A stretch of 64,000 nucleotides of DNA from Bifidobacterium catenulatum subsp. kashiwanohense JCM 15439 = DSM 21854 (GTDB lineage: Bacteria; Actinomycetota; Actinomycetes; Actinomycetales; Bifidobacteriaceae): contig NZ_AP012327.1 of the NCBI RefSeq assembly GCF_001042615.1, forward strand, positions 1,860,001-1,924,000, read 5' to 3'. The notes under the pieces were generated by a model, which was not told the origin of the DNA, did no database searches, and worked only from the letters and a program-made list of their open reading frames with translations. The position numbers and the translations under genes were made by a program. Positions 27,264 to 36,163 of this stretch are shown here, piece after piece; the first letter of the stretch is position 1, and every line of letters starts with the position of its first letter.

Positions 27264-28440
27264 ATGATCGGTTCAAATATGAAGCGCGTGATAGCTTTAA
27301 TCGCCGCAAGTGCCGCGGCAGTCAGTCTCGCCGCTTGCGGTAGCAACTCGAGTCAAGATTCCAAAACAATCGAATTCTGGGACCCATACCCTCAGAAGAA
27401 CGATAGCAGCACATGGGCGAAATACGTTACCAATTGTGCTCCTGAGGGATATAACGTAAAACGCATCGGCTATGCGCAATCCGACCTATTAAACAATCTC
27501 ACAACAGCCGTCAAGGCCGGCAACGCGCCCCAAATCGCCCTGATTGATAATCCAAAGATGCCTACCGCCGTCGACGCAGGACTTGTCACGGATATCGAGG
27601 CAGCAGGAGTCGACGTTTCAGGTTTCGACAAGAATATCGAAGGCCCCGGCATCATCGACGGCGTACAATATGGCGTTTCTTACGGCACTAACGCATTGGG
27701 CTTGTATTACAAACCCCGATGTCCTCAATAAGGCCGGCGTCGACCCAGAATCGATTACCGATTGGGATTCACTCAACAGTGCCATCGAAAAAGTAGTAAA
27801 CGCAGGATATAAGGGCATCACGTTCTCCGGCATTTCCGGCGAAGAAGGAACATTCCAGTTCCTTCCCTGGTTCTGGGGAGCCGGCGGTCAATTGAAGGAC
27901 GCTTCAGGTTCCAGTGCCGAGCAGGATGCGCTTGATCTGGTATCCGGCTGGGTCCAAAAAGGTTGGGCTCCGAAATCGGTCGCAACGGACAACCAATCTG
28001 CTGCATGGGATCTGTTCCTTGGCGGCGATTACGGCTTCTCCGAAAATGGTTCATGGCAGATGGAGTCGGCCGTCGAGAAAGGCTACAAGATGATTTCCAT
28101 CCCAGCCAAAGATGGCGGAGTAGCCCCAGTTCCAAGCGGTGGCGAGTTCATTACCATTCCAGCCCAGAAAACCAAAGACAGTGACAAGACGAAAGCAACC
28201 GCGGAGGTCATTCAGTGCCTCATTGACGGAGATAATCTCAAGAAGACCAATGATGAGATGGTTTATCTTGCCGCCAAAAGTGACGTCCGCAAGCAGCAGG
28301 TGGAAGAGAACAGTGCCTGGGCACCTTGGGTTGACGCCGTAGAAAATGCTGAAGGCCGTACCACTGACGTTGGTCTGGAATACGAAGACATTTCTGCACA
28401 GCTTTCTGAAGATCTACAGGCTGCCTTGAATAAGGGCTGA
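27264..28440 (+). pseudogene. Sugar-binding lipoprotein, frameshifted
   Basis: Family 1 solute-binding lipoprotein in two frames. The 5' part (27264-27731) carries the signal with lipobox SLAAC and runs to GTNALGLYY, then hits a stop. The 3' part, in the next frame, continues NPDVLNKAGVDPESITDW to the end at 28440. One extra base in AAACCCC (27711-27717) explains the break, since removing one A gives YYNPDV. AAAGGA precedes the ATG. All else looks intact, so the change is recent or a sequencing error. If real, the transporter lacks its receptor. Confidence 0.85.
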
Positions 28441-28460
28441 TTCGCGGTCTCATATTTTTC

Positions 28461-28503
28461 TGGGGCATCTGCCCGCCATTCATTGCGATATTCAGACGCC
28501 CCA
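28461..28503 (+). terminator. Intercistronic hairpin between binding protein and permease
   Basis: TGGGGCATCTG (28461-28471) pairs with CAGACGCCCCA (28493-28503), one mismatch. The position matches the hairpin in the first GH31/ABC operon. Confidence 0.55.
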
Positions 28504-28535
28504 TTCCATCTTTTCCATCAACAGGCAGGTGAACT

Positions 28536-29453
28536 ATGTCTCAAACAATCACCGCAGATAAACCAAGGCGAATCAAGCCAACCACATTGGCCGCCATTGG
28601 TTTCGCGGCCCCGCTGATTATTTACATGCTTATCTTCTACGTTTGGCCTCTGATTCAGAATATTTCCATGAGTATGCACCGCTACACACGTCGCACTTTT
28701 GTGACCGGCGATGCCCCTTGGTCTGGATTCGATATCTATAAGGAAATATTAAGCAATCAACAGTTCTGGACTATTCTCGGACAGACTTTGATTTTCGTCT
28801 TCGCTTCTATCGTTTTCCAATACTCTATCGGCTTGGCATTGGCGGTTTTCTTCAATCAGAATTTCAAACTTTCCGCGGCTTTGCGCGGCGCATTCCTTGT
28901 ACCATGGCTGCTTCCGCCAATGATTTCCGGTACGATCTGGCAATGGATGATGGACGCCGACAGCGGTGTTATTAATAATTTCCTCAAACTATTTGGTTTG
29001 GACCCAGTTTGGTGGCTGCAAGCCGATCATTCCTTGTGGGCGGTTATCATTGCCAATATTTGGCTTGGTATTCCTTTCAACCTCGTAATTCTGTATTCGG
29101 GCTTGCAAAACATCAATGGCGACTTGTATGAAGCCGCCGCGTTGGATGGCTGCAATGCTTGGCAGCGCTTCTGGAAGATTACTTTCCCGTTGCTCAAGCC
29201 GGTATCGATGATCACGCTCCTGCTAGGTTTCGTCTACACGTTACGAACAGTAGACATCATCTGGATTATGACCAAGGGCACTGGATCTTCGAGAACCTTG
29301 GCAACTTGGGCTTATGAGATGGCTTTCGGAAAGGGCACATCAGCAACCATCCGGTATTCGGAAGCATCCGTTGTGGGCACGATTCTCATTGTCGTAGCAC
29401 TGATTTTCGCTCTGATTTACCTGTGGGCCCAGCGAAATGAAGAGAAGAGGTAA
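28536..29453 (+). CDS. Carbohydrate ABC transporter permease (MalF type)
   Basis: 305 residues, six membrane segments, EAA loop DLYEAAALDGCNAWQRFWKITFPLL. Second gene of the second sugar operon; the partner permease starts 5 bases after its stop. Uses AGGTG upstream of the ATG. Confidence 0.93.
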   Translation: MSQTITADKPRRIKPTTLAAIGFAAPLIIYMLIFYVWPLIQNISMSMHRYTRRTFVTGDAPWSGFDIYKEILSNQQFWTILGQTLIFVFASIVFQYSIGLALAVFFNQNFKLSAALRGAFLVPWLLPPMISGTIWQWMMDADSGVINNFLKLFGLDPVWWLQADHSLWAVIIANIWLGIPFNLVILYSGLQNINGDLYEAAALDGCNAWQRFWKITFPLLKPVSMITLLLGFVYTLRTVDIIWIMTKGTGSSRTLATWAYEMAFGKGTSATIRYSEASVVGTILIVVALIFALIYLWAQRNEEKR

Positions 29454-29458
29454 CTAAA

Positions 29459-30274
29459 ATGAAACATCGTTCATCATGGTGGAAAACACTTATAGGCATC
29501 ATTTTGACGCTGATTATGCTCTTCCCCGTATACTGGATGATCAACATATCATTCACGCAACGTCGTTCCATCCGTTCAGGTGATCTGTTTCCGAAAGATT
29601 TCACGCTCGAAAATTATGCTTCTGCGTTAAACTCACAGCTCCCCTACCTAGGAACGTCATTGCTGGTTGCCATAGGATGCGTGATCCTGACTCTAGCAAT
29701 TGCATTACCTTCGTCATACGCCATTGTTTTCCTGGAGTTCAAAGGCTCAAAATCCATGAACTTCCTGTTGATTGTTGCTCAGATGATTCCCGCGGTCGTT
29801 ATGTCTCTAGGCTTCTACCAGATCTACAATGACATCGGCCTTCTCGACAGTATTCCGGGACTTATCGTTGCCGACTCCACTTTGTCGGTACCGTTCGCGG
29901 TGATTCTGATGACGGGATTTATGTCTGGTATGCCACGCTCGCTGGTGGAGGCAGCGCAAATCGACGGAGCATCACAGTGGGGCGTTTTTACCAAAATCGT
30001 GATTCCACTCTCCCGTAATACCATTGTCACGACTTCGCTATTCGCTTTCCTCTGGGCATGGTCGGATTTCATGTTTGCTTCGACCCTCGATTCCGGTGGC
30101 GGCAAGATGAGGCCAATCACCATGGGTCTATATGACTTTATCGGTTCGCAAAACCAAGAATGGGGGCCAATGATGGCCACCGCAGTATTGGCCTCAGTAC
30201 CAACAGCACTGTTGCTGATTTTCGCGCAGAAATACGTTGCCGCCGGCGTAACAGCCGGAGCGGTGAAAGACTAA
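29459..30274 (+). CDS. Carbohydrate ABC transporter permease (MalG type)
   Basis: 271 residues, six membrane segments, EAA loop SLVEAAQIDGASQWGVFTKIVIPL. Forms the membrane pore with the preceding permease. AGAGGTAAC serves as ribosome site. No ATPase subunit gene accompanies it, as in the first module. Confidence 0.93.
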   Translation: MKHRSSWWKTLIGIILTLIMLFPVYWMINISFTQRRSIRSGDLFPKDFTLENYASALNSQLPYLGTSLLVAIGCVILTLAIALPSSYAIVFLEFKGSKSMNFLLIVAQMIPAVVMSLGFYQIYNDIGLLDSIPGLIVADSTLSVPFAVILMTGFMSGMPRSLVEAAQIDGASQWGVFTKIVIPLSRNTIVTTSLFAFLWAWSDFMFASTLDSGGGKMRPITMGLYDFIGSQNQEWGPMMATAVLASVPTALLLIFAQKYVAAGVTAGAVKD

Positions 30275-30310
30275 TCTAACCCTTAAATACATAATTAACA
30301 AGGACCAGCT

Positions 30311-32383
30311 ATGAGTGAACTAACTTTTGCTATCGATGGAGATGCACTGTTGTGGACTGGGGACGGCGAATACCTTCGCATCGAACCATGGGGAAAGAAT
30401 TCAGTCCGCGTCCGCGCCTCGAAAATGCATGAGATACAAGAACAAGAAGGAGCTTTGCTACCACAAAACAATCAGGCCTCAGACAGCCACAACTACGGTA
30501 TCACCATTGACAAGCCCAATAGAACCGCCGAATTACGCAATGGCGATATTGTAGTTCAAGCGAAAGCATCCTGCGGCCTGTACTCCGGATCAGGATATGA
30601 AGAGCCACGCTGTTTACTGAGCTTCTATAAGGCAGACGGTACACCACTCATTCAGGAAATACCATCTGGCGGATCACTAAATCTTCGAGCGCGATGGTTC
30701 AAACCGATCACCGGAGGCGACTATTCCATCGTCGCTTCCTTTACCACACCGGAAAATGAGAAACTATATGGTATGGGCGAGTACCAACAGAACATCCTCA
30801 ATCTGAAAGGTTGTACTCTCGAACTCGCGCATCGCAATTCACAGGCATCTATTCCTTTCGTGGTTTCCAGCGCCGGATATGGCTTCCTGTGGAATAATCC
30901 GGCACTTGGAAACGTTACGTTCGGCAAGAACCGTACGGAATGGCAAGCTGAATCAGCCAAGCAGATTGACTACTGGATTACCACAGGCGATACACCTTCT
31001 TCGATAATGAAGCATTACGCCGAAGCCACAGGGCACGCTCCTCACATGCCTGAATGGGGACTGGGATTCTGGCAGTGCAAGCTTAGATATTGGAATCAAC
31101 GTCAGCTCCTAGACGTCGCCCATGGGTTTAAACAGCGTAATATTCCATTGGATCTCATCGTTGTAGATTTCTTCCACTGGCCGCATATGGGTGACTTCCG
31201 TTTTGAGAATGAATTCTGGCCAGATCCCAAAGCTATGGCGGACGAGCTGCACAGCATGGGAGTGAAACTCATGGTATCTGTGTGGCCCCAGGTCGCGCTC
31301 GCCTCAGAGAATTATGTTGAGATGAAGTCAAAGAACCTTCTCGTGCGCGCAGATAAGGGTGAAGACGTCGGCATGATGTTCGAAGGTCCCAGCCAGTTCT
31401 ATGACGCCACCAATCCAAAAGCTCGCGAATATGTTTGGGAGAAGTGCCGAACAAATTATGCCGAGCTTGGGGTTGATGCATTCTGGCTCGATGAAGCGGA
31501 ACCTGAATACGGCACGTACGATTTCGACAACTATCGATATTACGCCGGCCCAAACCAGCAGGTGGCAAACATCTACCCAAGAGATTATAACAAAGGCTTC
31601 TACGAGGGGCAACAAACCATAGGGAGGGATGGTGACATCGTCAACCTCACCCGTTGCGCTTGGGCTGGTTCGCAACGCTATGGTTCTCTTGTTTGGTCTG
31701 GAGACGTTGGTTCGACCTTCGCCGACCTCCGTGCCCAGATTACCTGCGCCATCCACATGGGCATGGCCGGTATCCCTTGGTTCACCACCGATATGGGCGG
31801 TTTCCATGATGGGATAATTGATTCGGACGATTTCAAGGAGTTGTTGGCCCGCTGGTGTGCGTTCTCATGCTTCCTACCGGTCATGCGCAACCATGGCGAT
31901 CGTAGTCTGCATACGGCAACCGGCAAGGAGGCCATCACTAATTCGGCCGGAGACCACCGTTCGCCAAGTGGTGCCGACAATGAGCCTTGGAGCTATGGCC
32001 CCGAGATGGAGCAAATCTTCCGAAAGTTCATTGCCATTCGCGAAAAAATGCGCCCTTACACTCGAGAACTGTTCGAATCAGCACATATCGATGGCCAGCC
32101 TTTGGTCCGCGGACTCTTCTACGAGTTCCCTCAAGACAAGTCGGTGTCTGATATCGCCGATGAATACATGTTCGGCCCTGATATCCTAGTAGCCCCCGTA
32201 GTTGAGGCCGGAGCTAGGTCGCGTGAGGTGACGCTTCCCGGAAACGCTAGCATCACATGGACGGATCTACGCACCGGTAAAGTGTATGAAGGTGGGCAGA
32301 AAATCACTGTCGACGCCGGAATAGACACAATCCCAGCCTTCGCGCGCGACGGCCACGACCATGGGCTGATCGGAATGCTATAA
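30311..32383 (+). CDS. GH31 family glycosidase (alpha-xylosidase-like), short form
   Basis: 690 residues. N-terminal beta domain (ENEKLYGMGEYQQN, ASIPFVVSSAGYGFLWNNP), then the barrel with LIVVDFFHWPHMGDFRF, nucleophile region AFWLDEAEPEYG (Asp 394) and acid/base region LVWSGDVGSTFADL (Asp 465). The DEAEPE form is closer to the xylosidase/YicI-like branch than to the 899-residue enzyme at 18.2 kb, so the two enzymes probably have different substrates. No signal peptide. AAGGACC precedes the ATG. Last gene of the operon, followed by a strong terminator. Confidence 0.92.
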   Translation: MSELTFAIDGDALLWTGDGEYLRIEPWGKNSVRVRASKMHEIQEQEGALLPQNNQASDSHNYGITIDKPNRTAELRNGDIVVQAKASCGLYSGSGYEEPRCLLSFYKADGTPLIQEIPSGGSLNLRARWFKPITGGDYSIVASFTTPENEKLYGMGEYQQNILNLKGCTLELAHRNSQASIPFVVSSAGYGFLWNNPALGNVTFGKNRTEWQAESAKQIDYWITTGDTPSSIMKHYAEATGHAPHMPEWGLGFWQCKLRYWNQRQLLDVAHGFKQRNIPLDLIVVDFFHWPHMGDFRFENEFWPDPKAMADELHSMGVKLMVSVWPQVALASENYVEMKSKNLLVRADKGEDVGMMFEGPSQFYDATNPKAREYVWEKCRTNYAELGVDAFWLDEAEPEYGTYDFDNYRYYAGPNQQVANIYPRDYNKGFYEGQQTIGRDGDIVNLTRCAWAGSQRYGSLVWSGDVGSTFADLRAQITCAIHMGMAGIPWFTTDMGGFHDGIIDSDDFKELLARWCAFSCFLPVMRNHGDRSLHTATGKEAITNSAGDHRSPSGADNEPWSYGPEMEQIFRKFIAIREKMRPYTRELFESAHIDGQPLVRGLFYEFPQDKSVSDIADEYMFGPDILVAPVVEAGARSREVTLPGNASITWTDLRTGKVYEGGQKITVDAGIDTIPAFARDGHDHGLIGML

Positions 32384-32397
32384 ATTCCCACACAAGA

Positions 32398-32446
32398 AGT
32401 GTGGGGCGTCCGTTTCCAAGGCGAACGCCCCACACTCTGCGCTTTT
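32398..32446 (+). terminator. Strong terminator of second GH31 operon
   Basis: AGTGTGGGGCGT (32398-32409) pairs perfectly with ACGCCCCACACT (32425-32436), followed by TTTTT at 32442-32446. Confidence 0.85.
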
Positions 32447-32447
32447 T

Positions 32448-32487
32448 CCCATTTCAACCGGTCTATCTGCGTTATTATGGCAGATTT
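32448..32487. repeat. Half copy of the intergenic repeat
   Basis: CCCATTTCAACCGGTCTATC, then TGCGTTATTATGGCAGATTT. This matches the first 40 bases of the element at 25490 apart from a 2-base gap. No inverted partner is found here. Confidence 0.7.
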
Positions 32488-32527
32488 GTAGCAGGCTTTC
32501 GATCAAACAGATGTCGGGCAGTTTTAC

Positions 32528-32746
32528 ATGACATTTATCAAAGATCTTGTTTTCCGCCGCTCCGCACTCAAAGAATTCAGCCAGAAAATACCGATTGCTT
32601 TTACAGCCGCATCAATTAAATGCCTGCAAAAATCCATTCAATACGTTGCTGCCAGCAACACCTCGGAAAGCAAAGTAAAAATTGTGGCCAATATATTCGG
32701 AGGCATCACCAAGCAATGCAACCGTATTAAAACTTGGTTCGATTAA
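32528..32746 (+). CDS. Small hypothetical protein (doubtful)
   Basis: A 72-residue frame, lysine-rich (MTFIKDLVFRRSALKEF), with no recognised family and only a weak ribosome site. It lies between the terminator of the sugar operon and yccF. It may be a remnant or not expressed. Confidence 0.3.
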   Translation: MTFIKDLVFRRSALKEFSQKIPIAFTAASIKCLQKSIQYVAASNTSESKVKIVANIFGGITKQCNRIKTWFD

Positions 32747-32889
32747 GGTTCGATAAATCTACCTCGCCATTTTTGCTTATGGCGAGGCAAAATGCATCCT
32801 TCCCACATGGCTTTGCTGCTTTTTGTATCTTTTGTTGTTATCCGTTGCCACTTGTCGGCATCGGCACGGCATGTCAGTATCATGTGCGT

Positions 32890-33255
32890 ATGCGACTTAT
32901 TGGTAATATTCTGTGGCTGATTCTGGGTGGGTTGTTGCTCGCCGCCAGCTGGGCCATTATCGGTTTGGTGTTGTGCATCACCATTGTGGGCATTCCACTG
33001 GGTATTCAGGCGTTCAAGATGGCGGGACTCACGCTGACCCCGTTCGGTAAGACCGTGGAGTATGGCGGCGGCGTGGGATCCGTGCTGATCAACATCATCT
33101 GGTTCGTACTGGCCGGTTTGTGGATGGCGATTGGCTACATACTTGCCGGCCTGCTGAACTGCGTCACCATCATCGGTATTCCGTTCGGTATCCAGTCGTT
33201 CAAGATGGCCAAGCTGGCCTTGTGGCCGTTCGGTTCGCAAATTCGCAGCTTGTAA
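32890..33255 (+). CDS. yccF: YccF-family membrane protein
   Basis: 121 residues made of two similar halves, each with a hydrophobic segment ending GIPxGIQxFKMA (TIVGIPLGIQAFKMAGLTLTPFG and TIIGIPFGIQSFKMAKLALWPFG). This is the DUF307/YccF signature. Inner-membrane protein of unknown function. The frame is open upstream, but the family N-terminus begins at the ATG at 32890. A TATCAT box 6 bases before it suggests a leaderless start, as no ribosome site is present. Confidence 0.88.
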   Translation: MRLIGNILWLILGGLLLAASWAIIGLVLCITIVGIPLGIQAFKMAGLTLTPFGKTVEYGGGVGSVLINIIWFVLAGLWMAIGYILAGLLNCVTIIGIPFGIQSFKMAKLALWPFGSQIRSL

Positions 33256-33282
33256 ATTACTTCAGATCACTTCACCCAGCAT

Positions 33283-33304
33283 AGACGGCCATCGACTGCC
33301 GTCT
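33283..33304 (+). terminator. Hairpin after yccF
   Basis: AGACGGC (33283-33289) pairs with GCCGTCT (33298-33304), 8-base loop, about 30 bases after the yccF stop; weak T content follows. Confidence 0.5.
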
Positions 33305-33376
33305 TGCATATAAGTATCGAGGAGCTGCGGTCCGAACAGGCCGCGACCACTGTACCCTAAGCAACGAAACACGTCT

Positions 33377-33529
33377 CATTTCGCTTATATATGGCAGATT
33401 TCAGGAGATGAAAACTTCCATTTCGCTTATATGTGGCAGGTCGTAATAGGAAAAAGCCACTTCGGGGGTACATATTCCGCAGTTAGAGGGTATAGCTCTG
33501 CCGACCATCTGCCACATATAAGCGAAATG
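33377..33529. repeat. Composite intergenic inverted-repeat element, copy 2
   Basis: Units CATTTCGCTTATATATGGCAG (33377-33397) and CATTTCGCTTATATGTGGCAG (33419-33439) are direct repeats. The second has an exact 21-base reverse complement at 33509-33529. The middle contains AGCCACTTCGGGGGTAC (33455-33471), shared with copy 1. A further partial unit (TTCGCTTATGGCAG) lies near 33661-33674. About 580 bases here (33256-33836) hold no recognised gene. Confidence 0.75.
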
Positions 33530-33836
33530 ACATTTTTGCACCGGCCAAATACGCCACCCGTAAGGCAAATAAGGCATAACCTGCGCACAGCGTTTGCCAA
33601 GCCCGACGAATTCCATTGGCCCCATCACTGATTTCACCACTAGTTGCGCGACATATTTCATTCGCTTATGGCAGCTCCAGAGCGGCAAGGCCCAAAAAAC
33701 TGAACAGTCGAACATTACCTACCCAAATGATTGCTAATGCCAGCCGCCTTGTGAACAGGTTAAAGAATACTTGCGATAGCGGCTTCTCTAACTGTAAGTT
33801 ATCTAGAAGAAGACATCCGTACCCCGTCAAATATGG

Positions 33837-35127
33837 TTACTTGCGCAGCTTGCTTGCCGCGAAGATAAACAATGGCAGCGCAGCGAACGCGTAGTTCTCG
33901 CACTGGATATACAGGTACACGATCAGGACAAGCCAGCAGATAACAGTCTTGTTCCAAACACCATGCTCGGCAGCTGCCGTGTCGAAGACGCGCGTCATGG
34001 AAACTATGGAAGCGATGACCAGCAGAACCAGGCCGACCAATCCGTATTCGACGACGACGCTGGTATACGCACACATCGTCCATACGGTGTCTGCATTCAT
34101 GCCAGTCGCGAATCCCACCGCAGCACTTCCATTCATACCCAGGCCATTCAACAATCGTTCCGCATGCTTCGCACCAGCCCATACCGCGTTGATGATGTTG
34201 CCGGAGCCATATCCGGTAAGCACCGTCCACGGATGGGCGAGCAGCCCGCATATCGGGTCAAGACTCTGGTAGATTCGCGCAAAGAACGATCCGGGTGCCG
34301 GCCTGCATCAGCACAGCGCCAATCGCATACACAACGATAAGGTTGCGCAACCGCTTGGCATAGATACGGTCGCGCCCACGCATAAGCCACATAAGCGGCA
34401 GCAATACGTCGAACAGATGCATGCCGATATAGCTGGGCTCCGCGAACAGGAACTGCGGGCGACCACCACCCCACACCGAGCTTTCATTGATGTACTGCCG
34501 GTACATGAGGTGCGCGAAATAGTCGGTCAACGGCTTGATATGCAGATGGATGGATAGCCATTGCACCACGCCCGCGTCGAAGGAGAACCAGTAGGAAGCG
34601 ATGAGAATCCGCAATGGCGTACGCCACGGAATGCGTTTGATGCCGAACGCAATGGCGATCGCACCCAAAGTAGCGAGCACGCCCAATAATCCGGTGATGC
34701 TCATGAACGCGGCGTTGAGGTAGATGCCGAATTTCAGCCATCCCGGGATGGACAGGATTATGCAGGCCACCGGCAGGAGGAACATTGGCAGGTACCGGTT
34801 GGCTGCGATGCGCAGTTGACGCCAATTGCATAGGCAGTACACGGCGAACAGCGCCGGACTGATTGGCGACCAGAACGACGCGTACAGACCGAGCGTGGTG
34901 CCGTCCATCGGAAGAAAAGCGATGGCCAGCAGCAGCCAAATGACGTTGCGTTCCTGCGCTGCCAGGAATCGTAGCAGCGGATGGTATGGGACGATGCGCT
35001 CTGCCGACTGCCTGCCGCTCGTTTGCACCTGTGCGGCGGCGCTGTCAATGGTGGTGCCCGCCTTGATATTGGCGGCTATCTTGCGTTCGCTATTGTTCGA
35101 TCGGATCACATGCGCCCCTTTCCGCAA
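33837..35127 (-). pseudogene. EPS polymerase (Wzy-like) with internal deletion
   Basis: Membrane protein in two frames. The 5' part (34258-35127) runs through several membrane segments and WGGGRPQFLFAEPSYIGMHLF to AGTRI, then shifts frame. The 3' part resumes at GSFFARIYQSLDP and ends at 33837. An intact paralogue at 56980-58353 has the same landmarks with roughly 60-70 extra residues between them. A deletion with frameshift at about 34285-34295 is therefore inferred, possibly across a shared CCGGATCG-like sequence. The encoded fragment would lack the central membrane segments and is unlikely to work. Confidence 0.8.
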
Positions 35128-35268
35128 CCAACCCTACTCGAGCGTCGATATCCATGGCCGCATTTATGGCCACTGCGACTATGCAACGAATCCGGGAGGG
35201 CAGCGAAGCCGACTACATGTAAGAGAATGGACTTTTCTCGCTCTTCTACAAGATTTGGGTGCTATTCG

Positions 35269-35408
35269 GCTTGTTTGCGGCAGATTCCGGGGGTTCAGAA
35301 AACCCACTTCGCTTGTTTGTGGCACCGTTTCGCGGAAACACCGGGTATGAGCGTTGGAATTCCGCCGCTCATACCCGCCATATCACGGTTTTGATGCCAC
35401 AAACAAGC
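35269..35408. repeat. Diverged copy 3 of the composite intergenic element
   Basis: GCTTGTTTGCGGCAGA (35269-35284) and GCTTGTTTGTGGCA (35311-35324), with TGCCACAAACAAGC (35395-35408) as exact reverse complement of the latter. Between them lies a perfect 11-bp hairpin, GGGTATGAGCG/CGCTCATACCC (35343-35376). The layout (two direct units, then an inverted one) matches copies 1 and 2, with TGTTTGTGG replacing TATATATGG. Confidence 0.6.
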
Positions 35409-35524
35409 CACTTAGAGGAATTGGGGATTGAACCGGCTTCAGATGAAAACAAATATTCAGCAATGCGCATACTTTCGTCGAAGAATCAAACCGCACCACA
35501 ACCGTCTAGGCAAAACGGCACAAC

Positions 35525-36055
35525 CTAGAACAGCCCGCCCGCATGAAGATATAGGAACAGCACAGTCTGCAGTACAACGAACACGGGCAACCCCCACACG
35601 AAATACCAGTCCCTGATCTTGTGGTTGAACAGCCGCATAGCGATTATGTCGCCGAGAGCGCCGCCCATGAACGACAGCCCCATCAGCCATGATTCGGGCA
35701 CCCTGCTCCGGTCGCCTCCGCCAGATCAGTCGGATCCCGCTCCCCTGCCGCGACTCCGGGGCGCATCGCCGTTGGCGAGCGCGATTCTCTTGTCGGCAGC
35801 GAACACCAGCAAGGTGACGCAGTTCATCGCGAGTAGATAGATTCCGAAACCCCGCAGCATAACAGGGTTGAAGGCACGGAACATGCCGGCTCCGTTGAAC
35901 GACACGAGGCCGCATTTCCAGGCGCACACCATGCCCCACGCCACGAGTCCCACCGCCGTTTCGGACCACCAGACGACGTTGTGTTTGTTGACGTTTCGCT
36001 CCCACAGAATCAGGCCCAGCAGCATGCCGACCAAGCCGCCGGCGAGCGCTAGCAA
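35525..36055 (-). pseudogene. DUF1294 membrane protein, frameshifted
   Basis: The N-terminal frame (from a TTG at 36055) encodes membrane segments and VFAADKRIALANGDAPRSRG, then stops. A second frame continues SRVPESWLMGLSFMGGALGD, then LFNHKIRDWYFVWGLPVFVV, and ends at the TAG at 35525-35527. The FxxDKxxA and R(I/V)PE...MGGALG...HK pattern is the DUF1294 family signature. The break lies at about 35705-35750. The start is uncertain and the 5' end may also be lost. Function of the family is unknown. Confidence 0.7.
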
Positions 36056-36163
36056 GGGAACGCTTGGTATTTATAGACATTTTACCCTTACCTCCATTAG
36101 CAAATGTACCAAAAAGGATACATATAATGTATTTTTCTTTCCAAGAATGTACAATGTATTCCT

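Noticed and set aside
25490..35408. CRISPR array interpretation of the repeated units
   Set aside because: Units are few, alternate in orientation and are separated by irregular, partly conserved spacers; no cas genes are present.
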